From: JAEKLB01 sp050249235
Lineage (GTDB): Bacteria > Actinomycetota > Acidimicrobiia > Acidimicrobiales > CADCSY01
Direction: 5' to 3'
Assembly (NCBI GenBank): GCA_050249235.1
Contig: JBFWQW010000001.1
Coordinates: 1 to 64,000, forward strand
DNA length: 64,000 bases
The notes beneath the pieces are model-generated. The model was not told the DNA's origin. It ran no database searches and saw nothing but the letters and a program-made list of their open reading frames with translations. The stretch's first letter is position 1, and each line of letters opens with the position of its first letter. Shown here in pieces: positions 40,896 to 49,285 of this stretch. The translations under genes were made by a program, and so were the position numbers.

Positions 40896-42553
40896 CGCCG
40901 CCGACGACGCCGATGTCCACCACCAGCACCACCACGGCGGCGACACCCACCCGCACCCTGCTGGTGTGGTGCGCCGACTGGCCGGTCGTGGCCGGCGGGA
41001 TCGGACCGGGCCAGCCGGCCGTGGTGCTGCACGCCAACCGGGTGGTGGCCTGCTCGGCGGCGGCCCGGGAGGACGGGGTGCGGCGGGGGCTGCGCCGGCG
41101 GGAGGCGCAGTCCCGCAGCCCCGACGCCGTCGTCCTGGCCGCCGACCCCGACCGCGACGCCCGGGCCTTCGAGCCGGTGGCCGCCGCCGTCGAGGCGCTG
41201 GCCCCCCGGCTCGAGGTGGTGCGCCCCGGGGTCCTGGCCGTGGCCGCCCGGGGGCCCTCCCGCTACTACGGCGGTGACGACGAGGCCGCGGCCCGGGTGC
41301 GGGCGGCGGCCCTGGCCGCCATCGCCGGCCGGGCGGCGGTGGGCGCGGGGGTGGCCGACGGGCTCTTCGCCGCCCTCCTGGCTGCCCGTGACGCCGGCGG
41401 CGACCCATCCGCTCCCACCCCCGGGGGATCGGCGGCGGGGGGCGTGGTCGTCGTCCAGCCGGGGGCGGCCGCCGCCTTCCTCGCCCCCCGCCCGGTGGCG
41501 GCGCTGGCGCGGGTCCTCGTGGAGGACGCGGTGGTCGACCTGGTCGAGCTGCTCCGCCGGCTGGGGCTGCGCACCCTGGGGGAGGTGGCGGCGCTGCCCC
41601 CGGCCGACCTGCTCGGCCGGTTCGGACCGCTCGGGGCCCGGGTGTCGCGCCTGGCCCGGGGTCTCGACGAGCACCCGCCCCGGCCCCGGCCCGTCCCACC
41701 GGAGCTGGTGGTGGCGGCCGAGGTCGACCCGCCGGCCGAGCAGGTCAGCCAGCTCGCCTTCCTGGCCCGGGCCCTGGCCGCCGAGCTGGGCGACCGGCTG
41801 GCCGGTCGGGGCCTCGTCTGCACCCGCATCTCGATCGAGGTCGAGACCGAGCACGGGGAGACCCTGGCCCGGCGCTGGCGCCACGAAGGGGGCCTCGGGC
41901 CGAACGAGCTGGCCGACCGGGTCCGCTGGCAGCTCGACGGCTGGCTCCAGGCCCCCCGAGGCCGGCCGACCGGGGGCGTCAGCCTCCTGCGGCTGGTGCC
42001 CGAGCAGGTCGGCCCGGACGTGGGACGCCAGCTCGGGCTCTGGGGCGGGGCCCGCGACGGCGACGTCCGGGCCGCCCGGGGTGTCGCCCGCCTCCAGGGC
42101 CTGCTCGGTCCCGACGCCGTCCGGGTGCCGGAGCGCCGGGGCGGGCGGGGCCCCGGCGAGCAGCTGGCCCCGGTGCCGGCCCACGCCGTGCGCCTGGGCA
42201 CCCCGGCGGCCACGGCCGATGCCGGCCGGCCCTGGCCCGGCCGGCTCCCGGCGCCGTCGCCGACGCTCGTGCACGCCGTCCCTCCGCCGGCGCTCCTGGT
42301 CGACGCCGCCGGCCGCCCGGTCGAGGTGACGGCCCGGGGGCTGCTGAGCGCCGAGCCGGCCACGGTGGCCGTGGGTGGCCGGCCGCCGGTGGCGGTGGCG
42401 GCCTGCGCCGGGCCGTGGCCGGCCGAGGAGCGGTGGTGGGATCCCACCGCGGCCCGCCGCCGGGCCCGCCTCCAGGTGGTGCTGGCCGACGGCACCGCCC
42501 ATCTCCTGGTGGTCGAGGCCGGCCGCTGGACGGTGGAGGCGACCTACGACTGA
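40892..42553 (+). CDS. imuB: ImuB, catalytically inactive Y-family polymerase homologue
   Basis: Protein of 553 residues that acts as the hub of the mutasome, linking ImuA, DnaE2 and the sliding clamp. The Y-family fold is seen in LLVWCADWPVVAG, ARVLVEDAVVDLVELLRRLGLRTLGEVAALP (helix-hairpin-helix), and ARDGDVRAARGVARLQGLLGPDAV. The polymerase acidic residues (second Asp, and Asp-Glu of the SxDE motif) are missing, as in other ImuB. QLGLWG at residues 380-385 resembles the clamp-binding QLPLWG of mycobacterial ImuB. The ATG overlaps the imuA stop, so translation is coupled. The Thr-rich start (PPTTPMSTTSTTT) is odd. Confidence 0.92.
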   Translation: MTPPTTPMSTTSTTTAATPTRTLLVWCADWPVVAGGIGPGQPAVVLHANRVVACSAAAREDGVRRGLRRREAQSRSPDAVVLAADPDRDARAFEPVAAAVEALAPRLEVVRPGVLAVAARGPSRYYGGDDEAAARVRAAALAAIAGRAAVGAGVADGLFAALLAARDAGGDPSAPTPGGSAAGGVVVVQPGAAAAFLAPRPVAALARVLVEDAVVDLVELLRRLGLRTLGEVAALPPADLLGRFGPLGARVSRLARGLDEHPPRPRPVPPELVVAAEVDPPAEQVSQLAFLARALAAELGDRLAGRGLVCTRISIEVETEHGETLARRWRHEGGLGPNELADRVRWQLDGWLQAPRGRPTGGVSLLRLVPEQVGPDVGRQLGLWGGARDGDVRAARGVARLQGLLGPDAVRVPERRGGRGPGEQLAPVPAHAVRLGTPAATADAGRPWPGRLPAPSPTLVHAVPPPALLVDAAGRPVEVTARGLLSAEPATVAVGGRPPVAVAACAGPWPAEERWWDPTAARRRARLQVVLADGTAHLLVVEAGRWTVEATYD

Positions 42554-42593
42554 TGTGGAACGGCCGCCGGGCCCGCCCCGGCGCGACCCGACC

Positions 42594-42642
42594 GAACTGG
42601 GTGCCACTGAAGCTGTGGTGCGGCTTCAGTGGCACCCAGTTC
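42594..42642. repeat. Perfect 20-base inverted repeat with 9-base loop
   Basis: GAACTGGGTGCCACTGAAGC (42594-42613) and its exact complement (42623-42642) surround TGTGGTGCG. It lies between imuB and the response-regulator fusion. There is no T-run after it, so it is not a plain intrinsic terminator. It differs from the GTCGAC palindrome family. Confidence 0.9.
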
Positions 42643-42688
42643 AGTCCGTGGACGCGTCCACCGATCCGCGGCCGTCGTCCGGCGGGCG

Positions 42689-42694
42689 TAGCGT
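42689..42694 (+). promoter_or_regulatory. Candidate -10 box TAGCGT of the response-regulator fusion
   Basis: TAGCGT lies 34 bases before the ATG at 42729, leaving a short leader with GGACGGGAGGG as ribosome site. It differs from the leaderless genes around it. Confidence 0.4.
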
Positions 42695-42728
42695 TCCGGC
42701 CCGGCCGGCCGAGGACGGGAGGGTGGCG

Positions 42729-44384
42729 ATGTCGAAGGCGACGATCCTCACCGTCGACGACGACGTTGCCGTGTCCCAGGCCATCACCCGAGACCTCCGC
42801 CGCCGCTACGGCGCCGACCACCGGATCGTCCGGGCCGGCTCGGGTCGGGAGGCCCTCGCCGCCCTCGAGGAACTGGCCCGCAGGGGGCGGCCGGTCGCCC
42901 TGGTGGCGTCCGACCAGCGCATGCCGGGGATGACCGGCATCGAGCTCCTCGGCCTGGTCCGCCAGCATGCGCCGGACGCCAAGCTCGTGCTGCTCACCGC
43001 CTACGCCGACACCGAGGTCGCCATCAGCGCGATCAACGACATCGGGCTCGACCACTACCTCCTCAAGCCCTGGGACCCGCCCGAGGACGGCCTCTACCCC
43101 GTAATCGACGACCTCCTCGAGGACTGGCACCGGGCCCACCCGGACGAGACGATCGACGTGCGGGTGGTGGGCCACCGCTGGTCGGAGCGCAGCCACGAGA
43201 TCAAGACCTTCCTCGCCCGCAACCACGTGCCCTACCGCTGGCTCGACGTCGAGCGCGACGCCGACGGCCGCCGCCTCCAGGAGCTGGCCGGTGCCACCCC
43301 GGGCGAGCTGCCGCTGGTGCTGGTGGCCGAGGCCGAGGCGCTCCGGGCGCCGACCACCCGGGCCGTCGCCGACGCCGTCGGCCTGCGGACCGTCGCCGAG
43401 CAGCCGCTCTACGACCTGTGCATCGTCGGGGCCGGTCCGGCCGGGCTGGCCGCGGCCGTCTACGGCGCGTCCGAGGGGCTCCAGACGGTGGTCGTCGAGC
43501 GGGAGGCGCCGGGGGGCCAGGCGGGCCAGAGCGCGGCGATCGAGAACTACCTCGGCTTCCCCAAGGGCCTCTCGGGCGGCGACCTCACCCACCGGGCCGT
43601 GGCCCAGACCCGCCGCTTCGGCGCCGAGATGGTGCTGGCCAACGACGTGGTCGGCTTCGAGGTGCGGGGCCCGGTGCGGGCCGTGTGCCTGGCCGACGGC
43701 GCCAGCATCGAAGCCCGGTCGCTCCTCGTCGCCACCGGGGTCTCCTACCGGCTCCTCGACGGGCCCGGGCTCACCGAGCTCTCCGGCCGCGGGGTGTACT
43801 ACGGCGCCGCGGCGAGCGAGGCCCGGCTGTGCGAGGGCGAAGACGTCTACGTTGTCGGCGCGGCCAACTCGGCCGGCCAGGCCGTGCTCAGCCTGGCCGC
43901 CTTCGCCCGCAAGGTGGTGCTCGTGGTCCGCGCCGACTCGCTCGAGGGGTCGATGTCCCGCTACCTCGTCGAGCGCATCCGCGCCGCGCCCAACGTCGAG
44001 GTGCGGCTCGAGACCGAGGTCTCGGGGGCGGCCGGCGACGACCACCTCGAGACCCTCTCGCTCGCCCACCGGGCCACGGGGGCGGTGGAGGAGGTGGCGA
44101 CCAACTGGCTGTTCGTCTTCATCGGCGCCTCGCCCCGCACCGACTGGCTCGGGCCGGCCATCGTCCGCGACGAGAAGGGCTTCGTCGTCACCGGCCCCGA
44201 GCTGCTGGCCGGGGCCGATCAGCGCTGGCCGCTGAGCCGGCCCCCGCTGCTGCTCGAGACCAGCGTTCCCGGCGTGTTCGCCGCCGGCGACGTCCGCCTC
44301 GAGTCCATGAAGCGGGTCGCGTCGGCCGTCGGGGAGGGCGCCATGTCCGTGCACCTCGTCCACCGCTACCTGGCGTCGAGCTGA
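42729..44384 (+). CDS. Response regulator fused to glutaredoxin-like and thioredoxin-reductase-like domains
   Basis: Protein of 551 residues in three parts. Residues 3-130 form a receiver domain (TILTVDDDVAVSQAI; phospho-acceptor Asp62 in ASDQRMPG; Lys of LLKPW). Residues 140-225 form a thioredoxin/glutaredoxin-like domain (IDVRVVGHRWSERSHEIKTFLARNHVPYRWLDVE) without a CxxC. Residues 229-545 match thioredoxin reductase: FAD motif GAGPAG (234-239), GGQAGQSAAIENYLGFP, NAD(P) motif VGAANSAG (377 on) and VFAAGDVR. The reductase CATC motif is replaced (YYGAAASEAR), so disulfide exchange is not possible in the usual way. The stop overlaps the kinase gene by one base (TGATG). Confidence 0.9.
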   Translation: MSKATILTVDDDVAVSQAITRDLRRRYGADHRIVRAGSGREALAALEELARRGRPVALVASDQRMPGMTGIELLGLVRQHAPDAKLVLLTAYADTEVAISAINDIGLDHYLLKPWDPPEDGLYPVIDDLLEDWHRAHPDETIDVRVVGHRWSERSHEIKTFLARNHVPYRWLDVERDADGRRLQELAGATPGELPLVLVAEAEALRAPTTRAVADAVGLRTVAEQPLYDLCIVGAGPAGLAAAVYGASEGLQTVVVEREAPGGQAGQSAAIENYLGFPKGLSGGDLTHRAVAQTRRFGAEMVLANDVVGFEVRGPVRAVCLADGASIEARSLLVATGVSYRLLDGPGLTELSGRGVYYGAAASEARLCEGEDVYVVGAANSAGQAVLSLAAFARKVVLVVRADSLEGSMSRYLVERIRAAPNVEVRLETEVSGAAGDDHLETLSLAHRATGAVEEVATNWLFVFIGASPRTDWLGPAIVRDEKGFVVTGPELLAGADQRWPLSRPPLLLETSVPGVFAAGDVRLESMKRVASAVGEGAMSVHLVHRYLASS

Positions 44385-45772
44385 TGGACGTCGGCGAGCT
44401 GCGACCGCTGTTCCTCTTCGAGGGGCTCGACACCGAGGTCCTGGCCGACCTGGCCGCGGCCGGCGAGGTCGTGCCCTTCGACGAGGGCGATGTCCTGTTC
44501 CACCAGGGCAAGCCGGCCGACGCGTGGTGGGTGCTGCTCGAGGGCCGGGTCGAGCTGTTCCGACGGGCCGGCCGCGAGGAGTCGATGGTCGGTGCGATGG
44601 AGCGCCCGGGTGTGTGGGCCGGCGGGTTCCGGGCCTGGAACGACACCGGCAGCTACATGGCCACCGGCAGGGCGTCGGCCGCGGGGCGCATGTTCCGCGT
44701 GCCGTCGGACCGCTTCGGCGACTGGGCCCGCTCGACCTTCCCGCTCGGTGCCCACCTGATCGCGGGCTTCTTCCAGACCGTGCGCACCATCGAGTCCGTC
44801 GCCGGCCAGCGGGAGGCGTTGGTCGCCCTCGGCACGCTGGCCGCCGGCCTGGCCCACGAGATCAACAACCCGGCGTCCGCGACGGCCCGGGCCGTGGACG
44901 CCCTCGAGGAGACGTGCGACGACCTGCTCTCGTCCCTGGTCCAGCTCGGCGAGCGGTCGCTGCCGGCCGAGCGCTTCGTGGCCGTCGACGCCCTCCGGCG
45001 CGAGCTGGGGCCGGCGCCCACGAGCGCCGGCGCCCTCGACGTCGCTGACCGCGAGGACGCCCTCGCCGAGTGGCTCGAGGGCCATGGCGTCGTCGAGCCG
45101 TGGCGGATCGCGCCGGCGCTGGCCGCGGCCGGTGTCGACACGGACTGGTGCGAGCGGGCCGGCGAGATCCTCGACGGCAACACGCTCGAGCCCGGCCTCG
45201 CCTGGGTGGCGAGCACCTTGTCGGCGTCGTCGCTGCTGGCCGAGATGAAGGAGTCGACCTCCCGGGTGTCCGCCCTGGTGGCGGCGGTGAAGTCGTACTC
45301 CCAGCTCGACCGGGCGTCGCTCCAGGTCGTCGACGTCACCGAGGGCCTGGAGAGCACCCTCGTCATGCTCGGCCACAAGCTGCGCGACGGCGTGACCGTC
45401 GTCCGCGAGTACGGCGCAGACGTGCCGCCCGTCGAGGCCAACCCCGGCGAGCTCAACCAGGTCTGGACGAACCTCTTCGACAACGCCATCGACGCCATGG
45501 CGGGTGAGGGCACGCTCCGGCTCGTGACCCGGGTCGAGGGCGACTCGGTGGTGGTGGAGGTGGTCGACTCGGGGCCGGGCATGGAGCCCGAGGTGCGGGC
45601 CCATGCCTTCGATCCGTTCTTCACCACCAAGGACGTGGGCAAGGGCACCGGCCTGGGCCTCGACATCTCCCGACGGATCGTGGTCGAGCGCCACGGCGGC
45701 GAGATCACCATCGAGGGCGGGCCGGGCGAAACCGTGCTCCGGGTCCGCCTGCCTCGTCAGCGACCTTCGTAG
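44384..45772 (+). CDS. Histidine kinase with cyclic-nucleotide-binding-like domain
   Basis: Protein of 462 residues, no membrane span. Residues 4-130 are a cNMP-binding/CAP-ED-like domain (LFLFEGLDTEVLADLAAAGEVVPFDEGDVLFHQG, WWVLLEGRVELF). The dimerisation/phosphoacceptor region has His158 in LAHEINNPAS. The ATPase domain has the N-box NQVWTNLFDNAIDAM, DSGPGM, and the G-boxes FDPFFTTKDVGKGTGLGLDISRRIV. It starts at 44384, overlapping the stop of the receiver fusion, so the two form a two-component pair. What the CAP-ED-like domain binds is not known; the classical Arg for cAMP phosphate is not evident. Confidence 0.9.
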   Translation: MDVGELRPLFLFEGLDTEVLADLAAAGEVVPFDEGDVLFHQGKPADAWWVLLEGRVELFRRAGREESMVGAMERPGVWAGGFRAWNDTGSYMATGRASAAGRMFRVPSDRFGDWARSTFPLGAHLIAGFFQTVRTIESVAGQREALVALGTLAAGLAHEINNPASATARAVDALEETCDDLLSSLVQLGERSLPAERFVAVDALRRELGPAPTSAGALDVADREDALAEWLEGHGVVEPWRIAPALAAAGVDTDWCERAGEILDGNTLEPGLAWVASTLSASSLLAEMKESTSRVSALVAAVKSYSQLDRASLQVVDVTEGLESTLVMLGHKLRDGVTVVREYGADVPPVEANPGELNQVWTNLFDNAIDAMAGEGTLRLVTRVEGDSVVVEVVDSGPGMEPEVRAHAFDPFFTTKDVGKGTGLGLDISRRIVVERHGGEITIEGGPGETVLRVRLPRQRPS

Positions 45773-45829
45773 GAGCCGGCCGGCCCGGGTCGAGGCGGGG
45801 CGGGGCGGGGGACGGGACAGACTCGGGGG

Positions 45830-46216
45830 ATGGCGGGCTCAAGGGGCGAAGAGGACGACCGGACGCTCGAACGGGTCCGACGCCTCTGCCTCGGCCTGCC
45901 CGGGGCCGAGGAGGCGGTGCTGCAGCGCCGCCCCCTGTTCCGGGTGGGGAACCGGCGCTTCGCGCTGTTCAACGGGTCGGCGTCCCCGCCGAGCGCCCGC
46001 TGGGACGCGTCGGGCCGGTCGCTCCACTTCCTGTCCGACCCGCACGAGCTGCCCGCGCTCAGGGAGGATCCCCGGTTCGTGCCCTCGCCCCACCACGGCC
46101 ACCGGGGTTGGCTGGCGATGCGGCTCGAGGGCGCCGATCTCGACTGGGACGAGGTCGCCGAGCTGGTGGCGTCGGCCCACCGCCAGGTGGTGCCCCGGCC
46201 GGAGCGGTCCGGTTGA
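45830..46216 (+). CDS. MmcQ/YjbR-family protein
   Basis: Protein of 128 residues with the CyaY-like MmcQ/YjbR fold, a family of double-wing DNA-binding-like proteins of unknown role. VRRLCLGLPGAEEAVLQRRPLFRVGNRRFALFN at the start and DEVAELVASAHRQVVP at the end fit the family. The ATG at 45830 is preceded at about 8 bases by CAGACT, a weak -10. It follows the kinase by 57 bases. No link to the two-component pair is shown. Confidence 0.8.
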   Translation: MAGSRGEEDDRTLERVRRLCLGLPGAEEAVLQRRPLFRVGNRRFALFNGSASPPSARWDASGRSLHFLSDPHELPALREDPRFVPSPHHGHRGWLAMRLEGADLDWDEVAELVASAHRQVVPRPERSG

Positions 46217-46295
46217 GGTTCGTCTCCTGATCTGTGAACCCTTGTGCTGCTTGGGTCTCTTTGCGTTCGGGGTTGTGGCTGTCACTACTTGCCGG

Positions 46296-46301
46296 TAGCA
46301 T
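46296..46301 (+). promoter_or_regulatory. -10 box TAGCAT of the 13E12 gene
   Basis: TAGCAT with a 7-base gap to GTG 46309. Its last base is the first base of the LexA box. Confidence 0.65.
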
Positions 46302-46316
46302 CGAACAGGTGTTCGA
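46301..46316. promoter_or_regulatory. LexA (SOS) box overlapping the 13E12 start codon
   Basis: TCGAACAGGTGTTCGA is a perfect SOS box. It covers the end of the -10, the predicted start site, the GTG start (46309-46311) and the next two codons. Confidence 0.9.
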
Positions 46317-47523
46317 GCAGCGGATGGCGGTGCTGGAAGCCGCGGTCGACGGGTTGTCGGTCCCGGCCGGGGGTCGGGCGTTGGCCCGGCTGGTGGCGTT
46401 GCGGCACCGGCTGGATGCCGTGCTGGCGTTGGCGGTGGGGGCGTTCGAGCGGGACGGGCTGTGGGAGATCGACGGGGCCACCTCGATGGTGGGCTGGTTG
46501 CGGGACCGGGCCGGGGTCGACCGGCGCGACACCGCCCGGTTGCGGGCCACCGGCCGCCACCTGGCCCGCCTCCCGGTCGTCGCGGCCGCTGCCGTGAACG
46601 GGACGCTGTCGGGCGGGCAGGTCCAGGCCGTCGTGCGGGCCGTCCCCGACGGGGCGGTGGACGTGATGGCCTCCCAGGAAGCCGACCTGGTCCCGACGCT
46701 GGCCGGGTTGACGTTGGCGGACACGGTCACGGTGTTGCAGGCGTGGCGGGCCCGGGTCGACGCCGACGGCACCGACCCGGGGGTGGAGCCGGTGCGGTCG
46801 TTGCAGCTGTCCCAGACCATCGACAACCGGTGGGAAGCGTCGTTCAGCCTGGACGCCGAAGCCGGCGCAGTGGTCGACACCGCCATCCGCCTGGCCACCA
46901 CCCGCGACGTTCCCGGGGAGGTGGTGCGGACAGCGGCGGAGCGGCGGGCCGACGCCCTGGTCGACGTGTGCCGGAGCTTCCTCGACCTCCAACACGGCAA
47001 GCGGGGTGGCCGGCACCGGCCGCACCTGAACGTGATCGTCGACACCGACCGCGACGGGCACCCCCGGTCGGCCCAGGTGGTCGACGGGCCGGTCCTGCCG
47101 GCCCGGTCGTTGCGGCGTTTGTTGTGCGACTGCACGTTGCATCGGGTCGTGCTCGGCGCCGACAGCACCATCCTCGACCTCGGCCGAGCCACCCGAACCA
47201 TCCCCGCCCCCCTCTGGAACGCCCTCGTGATCCGCGACCGGCACTGCCGCTACCCCGGCTGTGACCGGCCCGCCCACTGGTGCGACGGCCACCACCTCCA
47301 ACCGTGGGAACACGGCGGGGAGACCCGACCCGACAACCTCGTGCTCCTCTGCGTCCGGCACCACCACCACCTCCACAAACCCGGCTGGCACGCCAAGCTC
47401 CTCCCCGACCTCGCCCTCGAGGTCACCGCACCCGACGGCACCCACCACACCAGCCCCGCCCCCCGCACCCTCACCCGAGCCACAGACCCGGGGAGCGGGC
47501 CACCCGACCGGGGACCGCCCTGA
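46309..47523 (+). CDS. 13E12/DUF222 repeat-family HNH endonuclease-like protein
   Basis: Protein of 404 residues. The N-terminal DUF222 region (FEQRMAVLEAAVDGLS to about 270) precedes a C-terminal HNH nuclease motif: CRYPGCDRPAHWCDGHHLQPWEHGG, then DNLVLLCVRHHHHLHKPGWHA. The zinc pair Cys-x4-Cys and the His-rich active site are intact. 13E12 genes are multicopy in actinobacteria, and in M. tuberculosis some carry SOS boxes. The start is set to GTG 46309, the leaderless start inside a LexA box, instead of the earlier GTG at 46234. Codon use (TTG-rich early part) is slightly unlike its neighbours. The biological role is not known. Confidence 0.9.
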   Translation: MFEQRMAVLEAAVDGLSVPAGGRALARLVALRHRLDAVLALAVGAFERDGLWEIDGATSMVGWLRDRAGVDRRDTARLRATGRHLARLPVVAAAAVNGTLSGGQVQAVVRAVPDGAVDVMASQEADLVPTLAGLTLADTVTVLQAWRARVDADGTDPGVEPVRSLQLSQTIDNRWEASFSLDAEAGAVVDTAIRLATTRDVPGEVVRTAAERRADALVDVCRSFLDLQHGKRGGRHRPHLNVIVDTDRDGHPRSAQVVDGPVLPARSLRRLLCDCTLHRVVLGADSTILDLGRATRTIPAPLWNALVIRDRHCRYPGCDRPAHWCDGHHLQPWEHGGETRPDNLVLLCVRHHHHLHKPGWHAKLLPDLALEVTAPDGTHHTSPAPRTLTRATDPGSGPPDRGPP

Positions 47524-47839
47524 CCGGCCGTGGCGGCGTCCCGGGTGGCGGACCGCCGGACGGGGACCACCCTGGGTCGCCGTGGCGGCTTCGTCAGCGT
47601 GGCTCGCGCCGGGTCGAGAGCTCACCGCCGCCTCGTTCGGCTCGACCGGCAGACGCGTTGGTCTGGGCGTGGACGCGACGGAGGCGCCGCCGCGCCGGGC
47701 GCGGTCCGGGACGCGGGGCGCCTCGGCTGCTGGCGGGCGTCGTCCGGAACGCGGCCCCTCAGTGCTCGGCGGGCGCCGTCCTGAACGCGGGCACCTCGGT
47801 GCTGGCGGGAGGGGCGAGCGAGCGGGCAGGCTTCGCGGC
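47524..47839 (+). other. 316-base stretch with 36-base tandem repeats before the PH-domain gene
   Basis: Three imperfect units begin at 47704, 47742 and 47778 (GTCC-GAACGCGG...CTCGGTGCTGGCGGG) and run to about 47812. The downstream reading frame stays open across them, giving GGRRPERG-type repeats, so they could be the coded N-terminus of the next gene if it starts earlier. No other gene is seen. Confidence 0.6.
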
Positions 47840-48283
47840 GTGGCCGCAGAGTTCCGGAACAGGTCGGCCCAGCTGTGGTTGGCGATCTCGTCGGGGATCG
47901 CGGCCGTGATCGGCCTGGCCATGCTGACGAGCCCCGACACGCGGATCCCGGGGCTGCTCTTCGTGGTCGTGTGGGGCGCGGTGGCGTTCCGGGCGCTGCG
48001 GGCGTCGAGCGTGGTGGTCCGGGAGCACGACGTCGAGATCCGCTCGATCGTGCGGACGAAGCGGCACCGACTGGCCGACGTGGGCCGGGTGGAGGTGGCC
48101 TACAGCCGTCTCGGCCTGTACGGCTCGGGTCGGGAGTACCTGGTGTTTCTCCGTACCGACGGTCGGCAGGAGTCGTTCATGGAGCTCAACAGCCGGCCGC
48201 CCCGCGATCCCGACGGCGACTCCGTCGTCCGCCAGGCCGCGGCCCACATCAACGACCGGCTGGGCGGGCGCCCCGACAGCTGA
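47840..48283 (+). CDS. PH-domain membrane protein
   Basis: Protein of 147 residues with two hydrophobic spans (residues 10-28 and 38-55) followed by a bacterial PH-like domain. VVVREHDVEIRSIVRTKRHRLADVGRVEVAYSRLGLYGSGREYLVFLRTDGRQ matches that domain. Start GTG 47840 is chosen; the same frame is open upstream through a Gly/Arg/Pro repeat, so the true start could be earlier. It is unrelated to the 13E12 gene before it. The function is unknown. Confidence 0.72.
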   Translation: MAAEFRNRSAQLWLAISSGIAAVIGLAMLTSPDTRIPGLLFVVVWGAVAFRALRASSVVVREHDVEIRSIVRTKRHRLADVGRVEVAYSRLGLYGSGREYLVFLRTDGRQESFMELNSRPPRDPDGDSVVRQAAAHINDRLGGRPDS

Positions 48284-48340
48284 AGGGCGCTCCGAGGGGA
48301 CGCCCGGGCGCACCTGGCGGGGCGCAGGGGAGGACGAGGC

Positions 48341-49222
48341 TCAGACGGGCGGGTCGCCGAGGAGGCGGGCTGCGTTGGCCCGGCCCACGAGCTCGAGCTC
48401 GTCGTCGGTGAGCGGGAGGCCGCGGAGGGCGTCGGCGTAGGTCTGCTGGTCGACGAGCGGGTAGTTGGTGCCGAACAGCACCCGGTCGGCGCCGATGCGG
48501 CGCACGAGCTCGGCGGTGCGGGCGGGGGACTCGACGCCGAGCCGCAACGAGGTGTCGGTCACGACGTTGGGGTAGCGCCCGGTGAGCACGGCCACGTCGT
48601 CCTCGCCGCCCTGGCCGAGGTGGGCCAGCTGCACGGTGACCGTCGGGTACGACCGCAGCACGGCGTCGAAGTGGCGGGGGTGGCCCCAGGCGGTGTCGCT
48701 GTCGTAGCCCCGGGGCCCGCTCTCGCTGAGGACGAACACGCCGTGGTCGCGGGCGCAGCGCCAGACGACCTCCATGGCCTCGTCGTCGGGGCGGGCCCGG
48801 ATGAACATCGGTGCGATCTTGAGCCCACAGGCTCCGGCGGCGAGCCGCTCGGCCACCTCGGCCTCGACGAGGTCGTCCGCCATGAGCACCGGGTCGAGCC
48901 CGACCAGGCAGGCCAGCCGGTCGGGGTGGGCGGTCACCGCGCCGGCGGCCCAACGGTTGAGCTCCCGCCACTCGTCGACCACGTCGGCGGTGGCCCGGTC
49001 TCGGTCGACGCCGGCCGCGACGGCGGCGGCCACCATGTCCTGGGCCGGCAGCCAGGGGACGATCATCGTCCGGGCGATCCCGGCCCGGTCCATCGACCGC
49101 AGCAGCTCGTCGACGGTGCCCTCCCGGTCGCTGCCGAACCCCCACCGCCCGGCGAAGGCCCGCCCGGCCGCGGCGGTGGGCTGGGTGTGGGTGTGGGCGT
49201 CGATCAGCACCTCGGCGGCCAT
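48341..49222 (-). CDS. Amidohydrolase family protein
   Basis: TIM-barrel metal-dependent hydrolase of about 293 residues of the amidohydrolase-2 (ACMSD/decarboxylase-like) group. Metal site DAHTH is at residues 8-12. GLDPVLMADD, GACGLKIAPMF (Lys), VFVLSESGP, QLAHLGQGG (His), and the late FGTNYPLV (Asn where Asp is usual) are seen. Two ATGs are possible (49231, 49222). It is divergent from cofE. The substrate is not evident. Confidence 0.83.
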   Translation of the reverse strand: MAAEVLIDAHTHTQPTAAAGRAFAGRWGFGSDREGTVDELLRSMDRAGIARTMIVPWLPAQDMVAAAVAAGVDRDRATADVVDEWRELNRWAAGAVTAHPDRLACLVGLDPVLMADDLVEAEVAERLAAGACGLKIAPMFIRARPDDEAMEVVWRCARDHGVFVLSESGPRGYDSDTAWGHPRHFDAVLRSYPTVTVQLAHLGQGGEDDVAVLTGRYPNVVTDTSLRLGVESPARTAELVRRIGADRVLFGTNYPLVDQQTYADALRGLPLTDDELELVGRANAARLLGDPPV

Positions 49223-49272
49223 GGCGCCCATCGTGCACCAGCTCGCGTCCCGGGTGCCCCCGGCCCGCGGCC

Positions 49273-49278
49273 TACCGT
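49273..49278 (+). promoter_or_regulatory. -10 box TACCGT of cofE
   Basis: TACCGT with a 7-base gap to ATG 49286. Confidence 0.55.
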
Positions 49279-49285
49279 CTCGGCG

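Noticed and set aside
39069..41699. Minus-strand frame of 876 codons opposite imuA-imuB
   Set aside because: Composition is that of a GC-rich shadow, and imuA-imuB are certain on the plus strand.
46309..47523. 13E12 HNH gene as an IS element or homing endonuclease with ends
   Set aside because: No terminal inverted repeats, target duplication or interrupted gene could be seen around it.
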